From Actinomadura nitritigenes (GTDB lineage: Bacteria; Actinomycetota; Actinomycetes; Streptosporangiales; Streptosporangiaceae): 64,000 bases of DNA. Shown piece after piece: positions 13,347 through 23,452 of this stretch (the stretch's first letter is position 1; every line of letters starts with the position of its first letter). The DNA lies in NCBI RefSeq assembly GCF_017573545.1, contig NZ_JAGEOK010000040.1, positions 1-64,000 of the forward strand. Direction: 5' to 3'. Under the pieces are notes generated by a model that saw only the letters and a program-made list of their open reading frames with translations, was not told the DNA's origin and made no database searches. A program made the translations under genes and the position numbers.

Positions 13347-16300
13347 TCACCCGCCGTCGGGGCCGTCCGGCTCGGGGTCGGGGTCGCGGGACAGGAACGG
13401 CAGTCCGGCGGACGGGTCGGCGAACGGCTCGACGAAGCGCTCCGGCCAGCTCAGCACCGGCTCCAGCCACTCCTCGACTCGCATCGTCCGGGCGGCGTCC
13501 TCGATCTGCTCGTCCTCGGGGAGCCCGATCGCGACGACGGCGAGGTCGGCGTAGAAGGCCGCGTGGCCGTCGTCGCCTTCCAGCGCGGTCAGGGCGAGAG
13601 GACGGTTGCGGTCCAGTTCCATGGACAGGGGGTGGCGGCGAAGCGCGCGCAGCCGGTGGCCGAGCTTCGGCTGAGGCGGCTGCTTGAGGCCGGGGAGCTG
13701 GTAGTCCAGCGGCGGGGCGGGGGCGTGCTTGTCGGGGGCGCCGCCGCCGTAGGGGAACAGCCGGTCGAGTTCGTGCAGCCACCGGACCTGCGGGATCACC
13801 CAGGTGGGGCCCGGCGCCGCGCCGGAGGTGCCGCCGCCGAGGAGCTTCTGCGCGGCGCCCGCGGCGGTCGCGGTCAGGTCGGACGGCGGGTACACGGTCC
13901 GCAGCGCCCACGACCGGCGGGTCACCGCGCGTTCGAGGACCGTCGCCAGCGCGCACTCGCGGAGGCGCGGCGTCAGCCGCGACCAGGCCCGGCCCAGCTC
14001 CGGCGGGACGGCGGGCACGGGCCGGTTCACGACATGCGCGAGGACGAGGGTGTCCGCCCACAGCCGCAGCCACGCCCAGTCGGGATGGCCCGCGACGAGG
14101 TCGGCCTCGCGCAGCTCGTAGAGGGTGCAGGCGCGTCCGGACCGGCACTCGCAGCCGCACGCCGCCGACCTGCGGCCGTCCACGGGAGGCGGCGGGCCGG
14201 GCAGCTCCGCCTCGCGCCCCTCGCCGAGCGGCACGCGGACGCGCAGCGGCCGGTCCATCCCGTCGGCGAACACCGCCGCGACGCCGGGACGCAGCGACAC
14301 CACCTCGCGGGACTGGTCGGCGTCCAGGTTCATCGCCGCGCCGACCTGGTGCCGGTCGTCGTGCGCGGGCAGCCGGTGCACGACCTTCAGCGCCGTGTTC
14401 TTGATCACGTCGGGGACGAGCTTGGTCGGGATCTGCTCGGCGACGATGATGCCCTCGCCGTACGCGCGGATCTCCGCGAGCATCCCCGCGAACAGCTCGA
14501 CCGCGTGCGAGCTGCCGCGCTCGGGCCCGCGGTTGCGCAGCAGCCGGTGCGCCTCCTCGATCACGATGACGTGCCGCAGCGCCGGGCCGTCCGACCGGTC
14601 GCGGCGCCGCTCCCGCATCCGCAGGTGCTCGACGATCCGGATGATGAGCGTCCCCATGAGGAACGCCTTGTCCTCGTCGTTCGCGACGTCCTCGATGGCG
14701 AGGACGATGTTGTCGCGCAGCATCCCGCCGATGTCGGCCGGATGGCCGCCCTCGAAGAACCGGCCCGCCGACCCGATCCGCAGCGAGCGGAGCCGGACGT
14801 CCACGAACCCCTGCACGTCGGCCATCAGCTCGCGGCCGTACCCGACGTCCTGGATGACCTGGAGCGCCGCGTTCTGCAGCTGCTCCAGCGTCGGGACGGC
14901 CGGCTCGATCAGCGAGCCGGGGACGCCCGCGCCGGTCACCACGTCCCAGCCGTTCGTCTCGTAGACGCGCTGCAGCGCCTGCGCCATGATCTGCGGGAAC
15001 GGCTCCTCGGCGTCGAACGCGGCCTGGAACAGCGCGCGGACCATGTCGATGTGCGCCTGCACCGGGTAGCCCGGCTCGGGCGCGAGCGGGTTCACCGACA
15101 GCGGCACCGACGCCGGGTCGGACGGGTTCACCACCGTGACCGGGCCGCCGAGGTCCTCGATGCGGCCCGCCATCGCGGCGTACTCCGACTTCGCCGGCTC
15201 GATCGCCAGCCACGGCACGCCCGCGCGGGTCAGCTGCTCCAGCAGGTGCCGGACGGTCTGCGACTTGCCCGCGCCCGTCGCGCCGGTGACGAACACGTGC
15301 CGGTTGATCGTCGAGCGGGGGACGGTGAACGTGCCGACCTGCCGGTCCTGGCCGTCGAGGATCGCGCCCAGCTCGATCCGCGCCTCGGGCGGGCGGGGCG
15401 GCGCGTCGTCGGTCTCCGACGTCACGTCGAAGTACCCGGCGTCGAGGACGCGCAGGCCCGGCACCTCGCGGCGCGGCAGGCCCGCGAGGGCGGCGAGCGC
15501 GCCCGCCGTCGCGACGAACGGGAACCGCTGCTCCGGTTCGGCCCCGGGGCGCAGCGGCGCCGGCTCCGCGGCGGGCCGCAGCATCTCCTCGAACGTGCCG
15601 CTGCCGTGCCCGGACCGCAGCCGGTACGGGTGGTGGCCGAGCTCCATCGAGCCGACGAGGACCGGCGCGATCTGCCCCAGCTCCGCCTGCGTCGCCGCGC
15701 CCGCGAGGACCCGGACCTGCCAGAGCCCCGCCTCGCGGAACGCGTCCAGCTCGGCGAGCCGCTGGTCGGCGCGGGCGACGGCGAGCCGGGCCTGCTCGTC
15801 CTCGCCGCGCCGCAGCATCCGCAGCTCGTGGTGCAGCTCGCGCATCTCGGTGTCGATCAGCCGCTCGTCGCACGGCTCGGCGACCACGAACCAGCCGAAC
15901 GGCCGCTCCATCAGCGTGACGAGCGTCGCCTCGAACAGGCCGGGCCCGGCCCCGCCGCCCGCCGGGAGGGCCGGGCCGACCTGCGGGGCGAGCCGTCCGG
16001 GGCAGCGCGTCCAGGCCATCCGGGACGCCTGCCGCAGCCAGCCGTCACCGATCCGGACGCCGCGGGCGCCGCTCGGGAACAGCAGGCCCTGCGCCTCCGC
16101 GTCCGGTCCCGGGCCGCCGATCGGGCCCGCGTTGGTGATCAGCTCCAGCGGGGCGCCGCCGCCCGCCGACAGCCACCCGACGACGAACGGGCGGTTCCGC
16201 CCCGCCGCCGACAGCGCGGCGGGCAGCACGCTGACGAAGTCCCATTCGGCGGACGCGTTCCGCTGCGGCGCGGGGATCGCCTGGATCCGGTACCAGGGCC

Positions 16301-16445
16301 CCGGCAGCGCGACCGCCTCGCCGCGGCCGCCGCCGGCCCCGCGGCCCGCTCCGGCCATGCGGGGCGGCGGCGCGCCGGGCGGCACGCCCGCCCCCCGTCC
16401 GTACGGGGGCATACCGGGCGGCATGGAACCAGGGGGGAACGTCAC
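13347..16445 (-). CDS. HerA/DUF87-type P-loop ATPase
   Basis: 1,032 residues; GTG at 16445 preceded by GGAAGGA. A Pro/Gly-rich N-terminus leads to an alpha/beta region of about 350 residues, then the ATPase core: Walker A GATGAGKSQ with Lys394, the motif WLAIEPAKSEY, and Walker B VIVIEEAHRLL near 630. The C-terminal region holds a Cys cluster (CGCECRSGRAC) that may bind metal and an Arg-rich segment. HerA/FtsK-family proteins are ring motors acting on DNA or peptides. It sits 42 bp downstream of a related membrane protein in one operon, so a two-component membrane machine is likely. Substrate unknown. Confidence 0.85.
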   Translation of the reverse strand: MTFPPGSMPPGMPPYGRGAGVPPGAPPPRMAGAGRGAGGGRGEAVALPGPWYRIQAIPAPQRNASAEWDFVSVLPAALSAAGRNRPFVVGWLSAGGGAPLELITNAGPIGGPGPDAEAQGLLFPSGARGVRIGDGWLRQASRMAWTRCPGRLAPQVGPALPAGGGAGPGLFEATLVTLMERPFGWFVVAEPCDERLIDTEMRELHHELRMLRRGEDEQARLAVARADQRLAELDAFREAGLWQVRVLAGAATQAELGQIAPVLVGSMELGHHPYRLRSGHGSGTFEEMLRPAAEPAPLRPGAEPEQRFPFVATAGALAALAGLPRREVPGLRVLDAGYFDVTSETDDAPPRPPEARIELGAILDGQDRQVGTFTVPRSTINRHVFVTGATGAGKSQTVRHLLEQLTRAGVPWLAIEPAKSEYAAMAGRIEDLGGPVTVVNPSDPASVPLSVNPLAPEPGYPVQAHIDMVRALFQAAFDAEEPFPQIMAQALQRVYETNGWDVVTGAGVPGSLIEPAVPTLEQLQNAALQVIQDVGYGRELMADVQGFVDVRLRSLRIGSAGRFFEGGHPADIGGMLRDNIVLAIEDVANDEDKAFLMGTLIIRIVEHLRMRERRRDRSDGPALRHVIVIEEAHRLLRNRGPERGSSHAVELFAGMLAEIRAYGEGIIVAEQIPTKLVPDVIKNTALKVVHRLPAHDDRHQVGAAMNLDADQSREVVSLRPGVAAVFADGMDRPLRVRVPLGEGREAELPGPPPPVDGRRSAACGCECRSGRACTLYELREADLVAGHPDWAWLRLWADTLVLAHVVNRPVPAVPPELGRAWSRLTPRLRECALATVLERAVTRRSWALRTVYPPSDLTATAAGAAQKLLGGGTSGAAPGPTWVIPQVRWLHELDRLFPYGGGAPDKHAPAPPLDYQLPGLKQPPQPKLGHRLRALRRHPLSMELDRNRPLALTALEGDDGHAAFYADLAVVAIGLPEDEQIEDAARTMRVEEWLEPVLSWPERFVEPFADPSAGLPFLSRDPDPEPDGPDGG

Positions 16446-16487
16446 CCGACCATCCTTCCCCCCGCCCCCGCACCGCGCCAGCGCACG

Positions 16488-18560
16488 TCAGCGAGAGCCC
16501 TTGTGGCGGCCGTTGGGTTTGAGGGGCGGGAAGCGGGTGCCGCCGCGCGGGAGGGCGTGGCGGGCGCGCGGGGCGGGAGGCTCCTCGTCGTCGGCGGGTT
16601 CCGAGGGCGGCGCCGCGTCGGGGGGCAGCGGCACGTCGGCCGCGGGCGGGGGCGCGTCGCCGGGGGCGTCCTGGGGCTCCTCGGCGGCGGCGCGTTCGAG
16701 GGCCTCCTGCTCGCGCAGGTACTCCTCGAACTCCATCGAGTGCGCGGTCGGCAGCGTGATGATGCCGGGGTTGGCGTCCACCAGCATGATGCGGCGGCCC
16801 GCCGTGCCGGAGTGGGTGAACACCATCGCGGTCGGCGGCAACTCCTGGAGCTGCGGCGGCTCGATGAGCAGCTCCCGGAACCGCTGCTTCGCGGCGCCCC
16901 CGGCGGCGACCGTCCGGCCCCACGCCGTCGCCGAGCTGATCCCCTCGACCAGCACGGAGTCGTCGGCGGCGGGCGCGGGCAGCGGTGACCAGACCGGGTC
17001 GGTGAGGCCGTCGCCGCGCGGCCGGGCGTAGGCGACGGTGCTGGCGTAGCTCTCCCCCGCCACGTCGAACAGCGTCTCGCCCGCCGAGTCGGTGATCTCC
17101 GCGACGAGCAGCGGCTGGTCGGTGCCGATGTGCTCGGCGGCGACGCGGGCGTCCTCGGGGTTGCCGAGCCGCATGAACCCGACCGCCGCGTGGCCCCGGC
17201 GGCCGAGGCGCTCGCGGACGTGCCGCGGGATCGACCGGTACATCAGGACGAGCCCCGTCCCGGTCGCCTCGCAGGCGTCGATGAGCCGGTCCAGGACGTC
17301 GCCGCGCAGCTTCTCGGCGCCGCACAGGAACAGCGTGTGGTCCCAGCGGCCCCCGGGCGGCGACTCGCGGATGCGGTGCGTCAGCGCCGTCGTCACGTAC
17401 GTGCCGAGGATCCGGTTGGTGAGGACGCCGGCGCGGCGGTCCATCGACACGACGTGCAGCCGGGACGGCGGCAGCCCCACCGGCTCCGTCGCGAGCTTCT
17501 CCAGCTTGCGCAGCTGCGCCTCGAGCGCCCACGCGCGGCGCACCACGATCCGGTCGGTGGCGTCCCGGCCGAACAGCGTCGCGACCCGCTCCAGCTGCTC
17601 GTCGGTGAGCAGCCCCTTGCGCAGGTCGTCGCGGGGGTCGCCGACCTGGGCGAGGACGCGCAGCGCCGCGGTGATCCGCGGGATCGTCGCGTCCGGGCCG
17701 AGGACCTCGATGAGCCGTTCCAGGATCGAGTTGTCGAACGACAGGTCGCGGGTGCCGCCCTCCTCCTCGCCGGCGCTCACCACCAGCGACAGCACGTCCG
17801 CGAGCGCCTCCTGGCTCAGCCCCCGCGACATGTCGAGGCGCGGCAGGTCGGCGGGCAGCACCCAGACGAGCGGGTCGTCGCCGCGGTCGGCGGCGAGGCG
17901 CAGCAGGTCGTGCGCGACGGCGCCCTCGGACAGGTCGATGACGGTGAGCCGGGCGCCGACGGCGAGCCGCGCCGCGCCCATCGTGGTGACGGCGGCGGAC
18001 CAGCCGGCGAGCGTCCCGCCGACCACGTCCACCCGGTCGACGCCGGGCGGGACGGCGACCGGGTACCACTCGCGCTGGCTCTCGTACGCGCGGTGCCGCC
18101 GCTCCCACTCGCGGCGGGCGTCGTCGTAGGCGCGCTGCGCGGCCTCCCGCTCCCGGGCGCGGCGGGCGTACTCGCGCCGGGTGCGCTCCCGCTCGTCGGC
18201 GAGCCGCTCCCGGACGGCCTGCTCGTCGCGCCACAGGGCGCCGCCGGTGATGGCGAGGACGACGCCGCACGCCAGCAGCGCCACGCCCGCGAACGCCCAC
18301 GGCAGCAGCCCGGCGATGCCGCACGCCAGGAACAGCGCGACCCCGGCGAACGTGCCGCCGGTGACGAGCCGCAGGGGGTGCGCGGCGAGGTGCTCGCCGG
18401 GACGCCGCGCGGGCGGCCCGGCCGGCGGCCGCTCGGCCGGCTCGGGCACGCCGGGGGGCGGGCCCGGGTCAGGGTGCACCTGCGCGTAGCGCCAGCCCAC
18501 GTAGACGCGGTCGGCCTGTGTGAGCCGCGCCATCGCGGACCCGCTCGCCATGTCCGTCAC
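16488..18560 (-). CDS. Membrane-anchored, motif-degenerate HerA-like protein
   Basis: 690 residues from the GTG at 18560 (AGGGG nine bases upstream). Pro-rich N-terminus, two transmembrane helices at about 65-110, a charged coiled coil at 112-166, then an alpha/beta domain that tracks the neighbouring ATPase: GGTLAGWSAA at 181-190 stands where GATGAGKSQT stands in the partner, and TLFLCGAEKL replaces VIVIEEAHRL. Loss of the Walker A Lys and the Walker B acidic pair argues against ATP hydrolysis, so it may be a membrane scaffold for the active HerA-like partner. The homology is my own motif alignment. The C-terminal tail is Pro/acidic. Confidence 0.75.
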   Translation of the reverse strand: MTDMASGSAMARLTQADRVYVGWRYAQVHPDPGPPPGVPEPAERPPAGPPARRPGEHLAAHPLRLVTGGTFAGVALFLACGIAGLLPWAFAGVALLACGVVLAITGGALWRDEQAVRERLADERERTRREYARRAREREAAQRAYDDARREWERRHRAYESQREWYPVAVPPGVDRVDVVGGTLAGWSAAVTTMGAARLAVGARLTVIDLSEGAVAHDLLRLAADRGDDPLVWVLPADLPRLDMSRGLSQEALADVLSLVVSAGEEEGGTRDLSFDNSILERLIEVLGPDATIPRITAALRVLAQVGDPRDDLRKGLLTDEQLERVATLFGRDATDRIVVRRAWALEAQLRKLEKLATEPVGLPPSRLHVVSMDRRAGVLTNRILGTYVTTALTHRIRESPPGGRWDHTLFLCGAEKLRGDVLDRLIDACEATGTGLVLMYRSIPRHVRERLGRRGHAAVGFMRLGNPEDARVAAEHIGTDQPLLVAEITDSAGETLFDVAGESYASTVAYARPRGDGLTDPVWSPLPAPAADDSVLVEGISSATAWGRTVAAGGAAKQRFRELLIEPPQLQELPPTAMVFTHSGTAGRRIMLVDANPGIITLPTAHSMEFEEYLREQEALERAAAEEPQDAPGDAPPPAADVPLPPDAAPPSEPADDEEPPAPRARHALPRGGTRFPPLKPNGRHKGSR

Positions 18561-18843
18561 GTCGTGAGACCCCTGGGAGTCGCGGAACGGGGGAAACGCC
18601 TGGGGGTTGGAGTCCAGTTGGTCGTCGGTGTCGGTTCGCCTACACGGCAAGAGTAAAGAGCCTGCCGGGGTCGCGTGTCACGTTCGCCGGAACATGAGCC
18701 CAGAAGTGCGACACGAACCGCCATTTCGGTCACGGGGTTCACCTGCGGTAAACATCGGACACCCCGCCCACCCCCGGATTGGCCGCACCCGGCCAACCCG
18801 GGGCGGCCGGCGTCCGCCGCGGCTCGGGGCCGTGCCGCGCGCC

Positions 18844-20700
18844 TCAGTCCCGGGGATCCGCCTTCGCCGGCAGGAAGGCGTCCAGCGTCATCGTCCGGTG
18901 GGGGTACTTCCAGTCCAGGCCGCCGAACGTGATGTACATGCCCTCCGGCCGGCCGGGCAGGAAGTAGTTCCCTGCCCACTGGTCGGGATTCGTCACGGGC
19001 GCGTCCGGCGTGAACTCCGCGCCCAGCGGCTCGTACTTCACGTCGGCGCCGAACACGGCGTACGCCGCGGCGTCCACGAAGTTGGAGTGCACGATGTCGC
19101 CGCGCAGGTGGGTGCCCTTGAGCGCGAGGCTGTGCACCCGGTCGCGGGCGAAGTGCAGTGCGCTGAGATCCTTCACGACCTGCCCGAAGGCGTGCGCCCC
19201 GTCGTGATGGATCATGGCGCGCACCGGGCTCTCCTCCAGCAGCACCTTCTCCACGTAGGTGGGCAGATCGCCGTGGAACACGCGGACGCGCGCCATGGCG
19301 CCCGGGAAGATCCGGCGCAGCCGTTCGTAGGTGAACTGCAGATAGGCGTGGTTGACGTCGACGAGATCCAGTTCCAGGCCCATCGGCTCGACGCAGCCGG
19401 CCAGCACGACGGACGAGCCGCCCATGAAGACGCCGACGTCGACGAGCCTGGTCAGCTCCTGGTGATGGGCTTCCGCGCGGCCGAAGAGGTCGAAGTAGTG
19501 CTTGGCGCTGCCCTGGTCCTCGTACGCGAGCCCCCCGGCCCCGACACGGGCGGCGATGCGGTCGAACACGGTGTTGTGGCCCGCGAAGCCCTCCAGGTCC
19601 GCGCGATGCCCGCCGAGGATGGGGATGCCCAGGGTCTCGTGCAGCTTCTCCGCGTCGACCAGGGCAGGGTCCTGCTCGATGAACGTCCCCCACGTCTCGC
19701 GGTGCATGGCGACGGTCGTGACGTAGTCGTTGACCCCGGGCGCCTTCGCGGCGCGTTCGGCGGCGGAAGGGCGGGACCGAACGCCGGCGGTGGCGCGGCC
19801 GAGTTCGGCCCGCAACTGCTCGATCTTCTGCTGCTGGACGGCGATGGTCTCGGCCAGCCGGTTCGCGTCGTCCGCGCGCGACACCGCCTCGTACTGCAGC
19901 TGCAGGACGCGGGAGTACAGCGCGATCCGGTTGTTCTCCATGGTCGCGAGCAGCGAGGACGACGTGAACGGCCGCAGCGAGGCGAAGATCCGGTCCGCGC
20001 CGGGCGCCCCGTCCCGGGCCAGCACGCCGAACCCGAACACCGCGGGGACGATCTCCAGCCGCCAGCCGCCGCCGTTCTCGGCCACCGCGTCCTCGACGGC
20101 CGTGAGGACTCCGTTGCGCTCCCCGCCGGCATGCGTCGCGGCCGTGAAGGCCCCCTTCCCGACGAAGCCCGCCGGGGTGACCTCGTCGTGCCAGACCGTC
20201 GGCCCGTCGGCCGTGTTCGGGTGCACGTCCTCCGGGGGCAGGGTGGACGGCTGGTAGTAGAAGTCGCGGCGGCCCGACGGCCACAGCACGTCATGGAGGA
20301 CGACCACCGCGTCAGGGGCGTTCTTCATGATCCAGTCGAGTTCGGCGCGGACGACCGCGTAGTTGTGGTCGCCGTCCAGCACGTAGAGGTCGGCGGTCGG
20401 CAGCCCGTCCAGGGCCGCCGGGGAGTGCTCCTCGACCAGGTTGAGCCGGGGGTCGGAGTCCAGGACCGCGCGCAGGGTGTCGTCCGGGCTCGGCTCGACG
20501 CAGTACACGGTGGCCCCGAGGTCGGCGTAGACCGAGCTGACCTGGCCGGACTCCACGCCGACCTCGACCACCGTGCCGATCTCGCGGCAGTCGAAGACGA
20601 GCGCGAACAGCTCCCGGAACACCGACATGGAATGCAGGAGCATCGGCAGCTCGCGCGCCGCGCGGGCCTGCCGGTGCGGATCCTCGCGGGACCCGGTCAT
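18844..20700 (-). CDS. Tandem methyltransferase-like protein with coiled coil
   Basis: 618 residues from the ATG at 20700 (GAGG seven bases upstream); an ATG at 20724 with AGGAGG is an alternative that overlaps the previous gene. Two class I Rossmann methyltransferase-like domains flank a coiled coil: domain 1 (VVEVGVESGQ, CVEPSPDD, VLDGDHNY), a helix rich in Q, L and E near 280-310, and domain 2 (LVDVGVFMGGSS, LDLVDVNHAYLQ, MIHHDGAH). Both have the glycine-rich SAM loop pattern, so methylation of a wall glycan is the most likely job given the neighbours. Last gene of the minus-strand glf operon. Confidence 0.75.
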   Translation of the reverse strand: MTGSREDPHRQARAARELPMLLHSMSVFRELFALVFDCREIGTVVEVGVESGQVSSVYADLGATVYCVEPSPDDTLRAVLDSDPRLNLVEEHSPAALDGLPTADLYVLDGDHNYAVVRAELDWIMKNAPDAVVVLHDVLWPSGRRDFYYQPSTLPPEDVHPNTADGPTVWHDEVTPAGFVGKGAFTAATHAGGERNGVLTAVEDAVAENGGGWRLEIVPAVFGFGVLARDGAPGADRIFASLRPFTSSSLLATMENNRIALYSRVLQLQYEAVSRADDANRLAETIAVQQQKIEQLRAELGRATAGVRSRPSAAERAAKAPGVNDYVTTVAMHRETWGTFIEQDPALVDAEKLHETLGIPILGGHRADLEGFAGHNTVFDRIAARVGAGGLAYEDQGSAKHYFDLFGRAEAHHQELTRLVDVGVFMGGSSVVLAGCVEPMGLELDLVDVNHAYLQFTYERLRRIFPGAMARVRVFHGDLPTYVEKVLLEESPVRAMIHHDGAHAFGQVVKDLSALHFARDRVHSLALKGTHLRGDIVHSNFVDAAAYAVFGADVKYEPLGAEFTPDAPVTNPDQWAGNYFLPGRPEGMYITFGGLDWKYPHRTMTLDAFLPAKADPRD

Positions 20701-20713
20701 CTCCTCGCCTCGG

Positions 20714-23374
20714 TCACGAACCATCGCCGAGCTTCCTCCTGGCCACTCGTCCCGCTCCTGCCGCCACGCCCCGGACACCCGCCGCGCGGTACTCCTCGCG
20801 AAGCCGGTCGGTGAGCCGCGCGGTCCTCGCGGCCCGCGCGGCCTTCCTGTCGACGGGCATCCGCGGCGCCATGCCCGTCATCGACTGCGGCAGCATCGCG
20901 AACGCGATGGTGATCTGCCCCGACGACACCACCGGCGCCCCGGCGCGGCGGGCGAGCGGCAGCCACACCGCCGCGTAGGAGGTGTCGAACTCCATCAGGT
21001 TGCCGCCGAGGTAACGGCAGTCGGCGTAGTGCAGACCGACGAAATCCTCGGGCTTGTCCCAGCGCAGCACCTGCTCGTGCCGCCGTCCGCCGGCGATGAC
21101 CCGCGCCTCGATCCAGTCGACCCGCACGATCGCGGGCCGGCCGGGAACGGCCAGGGAGATGTCCACCGTGTCGTGGTGCTCGAAGGCGAAGCGCGCGAAC
21201 GACAGGCCGTTGTGATTGATCCTGACCCGCCGCCGGATCGGCTCGTGCCAGCGGTCGTCCGCCGTCCGGTACCGCAGCCGCGTCTCGTAGCTCTCACCGG
21301 ACGGGTCGAAGTCCTCCGCGCGGATCGCCCCGTCCGTGATCGCCCTGGCCGCGGCGCCGAGCCCGGTGTCGGACGCGGCCAGCAGCGCGGGCCAGAAGGA
21401 GTCCCGCATGTGCAGGTCCTCGAGGTCTCCCGGGGACAGGTACGGGATGGCGGGCTTCAGGTCGGCGGGCAGCAGCGTGGTGACCAGCGTCGAGCCGAAG
21501 TTGTCCTCGTGCACCCAGTTGCCGAAGACCGCGGCCTCGTCGGAGGTGGGCGACCGCAGTGCCGAGATGAGGATCCGGGCCAGCCGCTCCCGGGCGGCCG
21601 GGAGCGTGAGGCTGGGCCAGGCGCCCTCGGCAGCGGCCACGTACCGGTTCCATGTGCGCTGGAACGCCAGGATCCCGTCCTGGACGGTTCGGCGTTCGGC
21701 GTTCTGCGAGGGCGAGTCGGCGGCGTCCCCGAGGACGGGACCGCCCTCCTCGGTGAAACCGATCAGCGATCCGCACAGCGCGTTCACGCACTGCTCCACG
21801 ATCTCCGGGCTGCGGGTGACCGTCGCGGCGACCTCGGCCGGGTGCCCGGCCTGCGCCAGATAGCCCTCGGCGCGCAGGCCGGCCAGGTACAGCCGCTCGG
21901 CCCGGTTGTCGGTGGCCAGGTAGAACCCGGCCGGCGCGATGTCGATGCCGGCGATCTCCAGCACCCGCGCGAGCTGGCGCTGGATCGTCCCGCCCCAGCC
22001 GAGGTCGACCAGGGTCAGCTCGGTGCCGTCGAGCGCGCCCGCCTCCCGCAGCGACCGGATCAGCCGCTCGCGGGCGGCGGTGACCGTGACGGCGAGCCGG
22101 TTGCACAGGTGCGGCGTCTCGGTCAGCGCCTTGCTGACCCGGTCGGCGATGTCGCCGTTGTCGACGACGGTGTCCAGCTCCGTCGCGAGCCCGGGCACGT
22201 CGCCGGGCTGCAGTTCGAGGACGGCCAGCGTCTGCCGGACGGTCAGCTGGTAGCCGCTGCGGACGAACGCGTGCACCGCGTCGGTGTCGAAGGGGTCGAG
22301 GCCGGCCAGCGACGTCACGAACCGCGACAGCCAGACCGGTCTGGCCTCCAGGTCAAAGCCCCGGACCCGCGCGGCGTCGTTGATCAGCTTGGAGAGCAGC
22401 TCCCCCTCGCGCATCGGGCACCACAGCGTGCGGGTCCCGTTCGCGGCCGCCCGCTCGGCGACCCACTCGGCGAATCCGGTCAGCACCGGGCCGAGCACGC
22501 CGGCGCCGTAGCGCCAGGTCGTCTCCAGTGCCGAGGTGGCGAACGGACCGCCGGCCTGGACGGCCTTGGCCCGCAGGCTCGTCAGGCCGAGGTCGCCATG
22601 GCGCCCGTCCAGGTCGGGGGCGTGCTCGCCCGCCGGGCTGAGCGGCTCGTGCTCCCGCTGGAGCACCTGCGTGTACGGCTCGTCCAGCCGCCGGTAGTGG
22701 ACGGTGCGCAGGCCGAGCCCGGCCGGGACCTCGTCGTCGGCGATCTCGTTGTCGCCGACGTGCACGATCTGCTCGGGGCTGCGGCCCAGATCGCGCAGCA
22801 CGATGTCCCACAGGCCGGACGCCTTGTCGGTGCCGTGCTGGTTGGACCGGAAGATCCGGACGTCCTCCATCGGGCCGAGTTCCGGGCGGTCGAGCAGATG
22901 CGCCAACTGGTCCTGGGTGAAGTAGGTGTCGGAGACCAGGACGACGTCGATGTCCTGCTTCCTGGCGGCGTTGATCACATGGGCGACGTCCAGGTCCACC
23001 ACGGTGATCTCGCGTTCGAGGTCCACCTCCGCCGCGACGAGCTGGTCCAGGGGCGCGGAGCCGAACAACCCGGCCGGCATGGCCCGCCAGATGTCGAACA
23101 GCGAGACCTCGGTGCCGAGGGTGTCGCGGCTGCGGCGGGCCCTCTCCTCGGCACCGATCCGCATCCGCCGGAAGGTCGCGTCGGTCACCCATTCCGGGCA
23201 GAGGCCGGCATCGCGCAGGCGGGCGCCGAGCAGGGCGAAGGCGTCGGTGGGACGGGGCACGCGGCGCCACAGCACGGTGTCGAAGATGTCCAGGGACAGG
23301 ACGGAGCACGTTCCGTCGGCGACGATCCGGTAGACGTTGTCGAGGAGTGGGTGGCCGGCTTCGTTCGCGCTCAT
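20714..23374 (-). CDS. Large HAD-superfamily protein of envelope-glycan locus
   Basis: 886 residues; ATG at 23374 with AAGGA upstream. The N-terminal HAD domain has motif I LSLDIFDTVL (residues 27-36), motif II LVSDTYF and a late VGDNEIADDE (motif IV). A middle alpha/beta domain of about 350 residues follows, containing LVDLGWGGTIQ, a pattern seen in large HAD proteins of polysaccharide loci, and then a beta-rich C-terminal segment and a basic tail. Possibly a phosphatase or phosphotransferase acting on a sugar-phosphate or lipid-linked intermediate. Specific substrate not deducible. Confidence 0.75.
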   Translation of the reverse strand: MSANEAGHPLLDNVYRIVADGTCSVLSLDIFDTVLWRRVPRPTDAFALLGARLRDAGLCPEWVTDATFRRMRIGAEERARRSRDTLGTEVSLFDIWRAMPAGLFGSAPLDQLVAAEVDLEREITVVDLDVAHVINAARKQDIDVVLVSDTYFTQDQLAHLLDRPELGPMEDVRIFRSNQHGTDKASGLWDIVLRDLGRSPEQIVHVGDNEIADDEVPAGLGLRTVHYRRLDEPYTQVLQREHEPLSPAGEHAPDLDGRHGDLGLTSLRAKAVQAGGPFATSALETTWRYGAGVLGPVLTGFAEWVAERAAANGTRTLWCPMREGELLSKLINDAARVRGFDLEARPVWLSRFVTSLAGLDPFDTDAVHAFVRSGYQLTVRQTLAVLELQPGDVPGLATELDTVVDNGDIADRVSKALTETPHLCNRLAVTVTAARERLIRSLREAGALDGTELTLVDLGWGGTIQRQLARVLEIAGIDIAPAGFYLATDNRAERLYLAGLRAEGYLAQAGHPAEVAATVTRSPEIVEQCVNALCGSLIGFTEEGGPVLGDAADSPSQNAERRTVQDGILAFQRTWNRYVAAAEGAWPSLTLPAARERLARILISALRSPTSDEAAVFGNWVHEDNFGSTLVTTLLPADLKPAIPYLSPGDLEDLHMRDSFWPALLAASDTGLGAAARAITDGAIRAEDFDPSGESYETRLRYRTADDRWHEPIRRRVRINHNGLSFARFAFEHHDTVDISLAVPGRPAIVRVDWIEARVIAGGRRHEQVLRWDKPEDFVGLHYADCRYLGGNLMEFDTSYAAVWLPLARRAGAPVVSSGQITIAFAMLPQSMTGMAPRMPVDRKAARAARTARLTDRLREEYRAAGVRGVAAGAGRVARRKLGDGS

Positions 23375-23452
23375 CGCCGCGTTCCTTCCATGGATTCCGG
23401 CCTGGTCCCCCGTCCGGACCGGTGGCCGCGCCGCCCGGCGGCTCGGGATACC

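Noticed and set aside
13563..16988. Plus-strand frame of 1,141 codons opposite the HerA-like ATPase
   Set aside because: Shadow of the minus-strand gene, which carries Walker A and B motifs; the plus frame is low-complexity.
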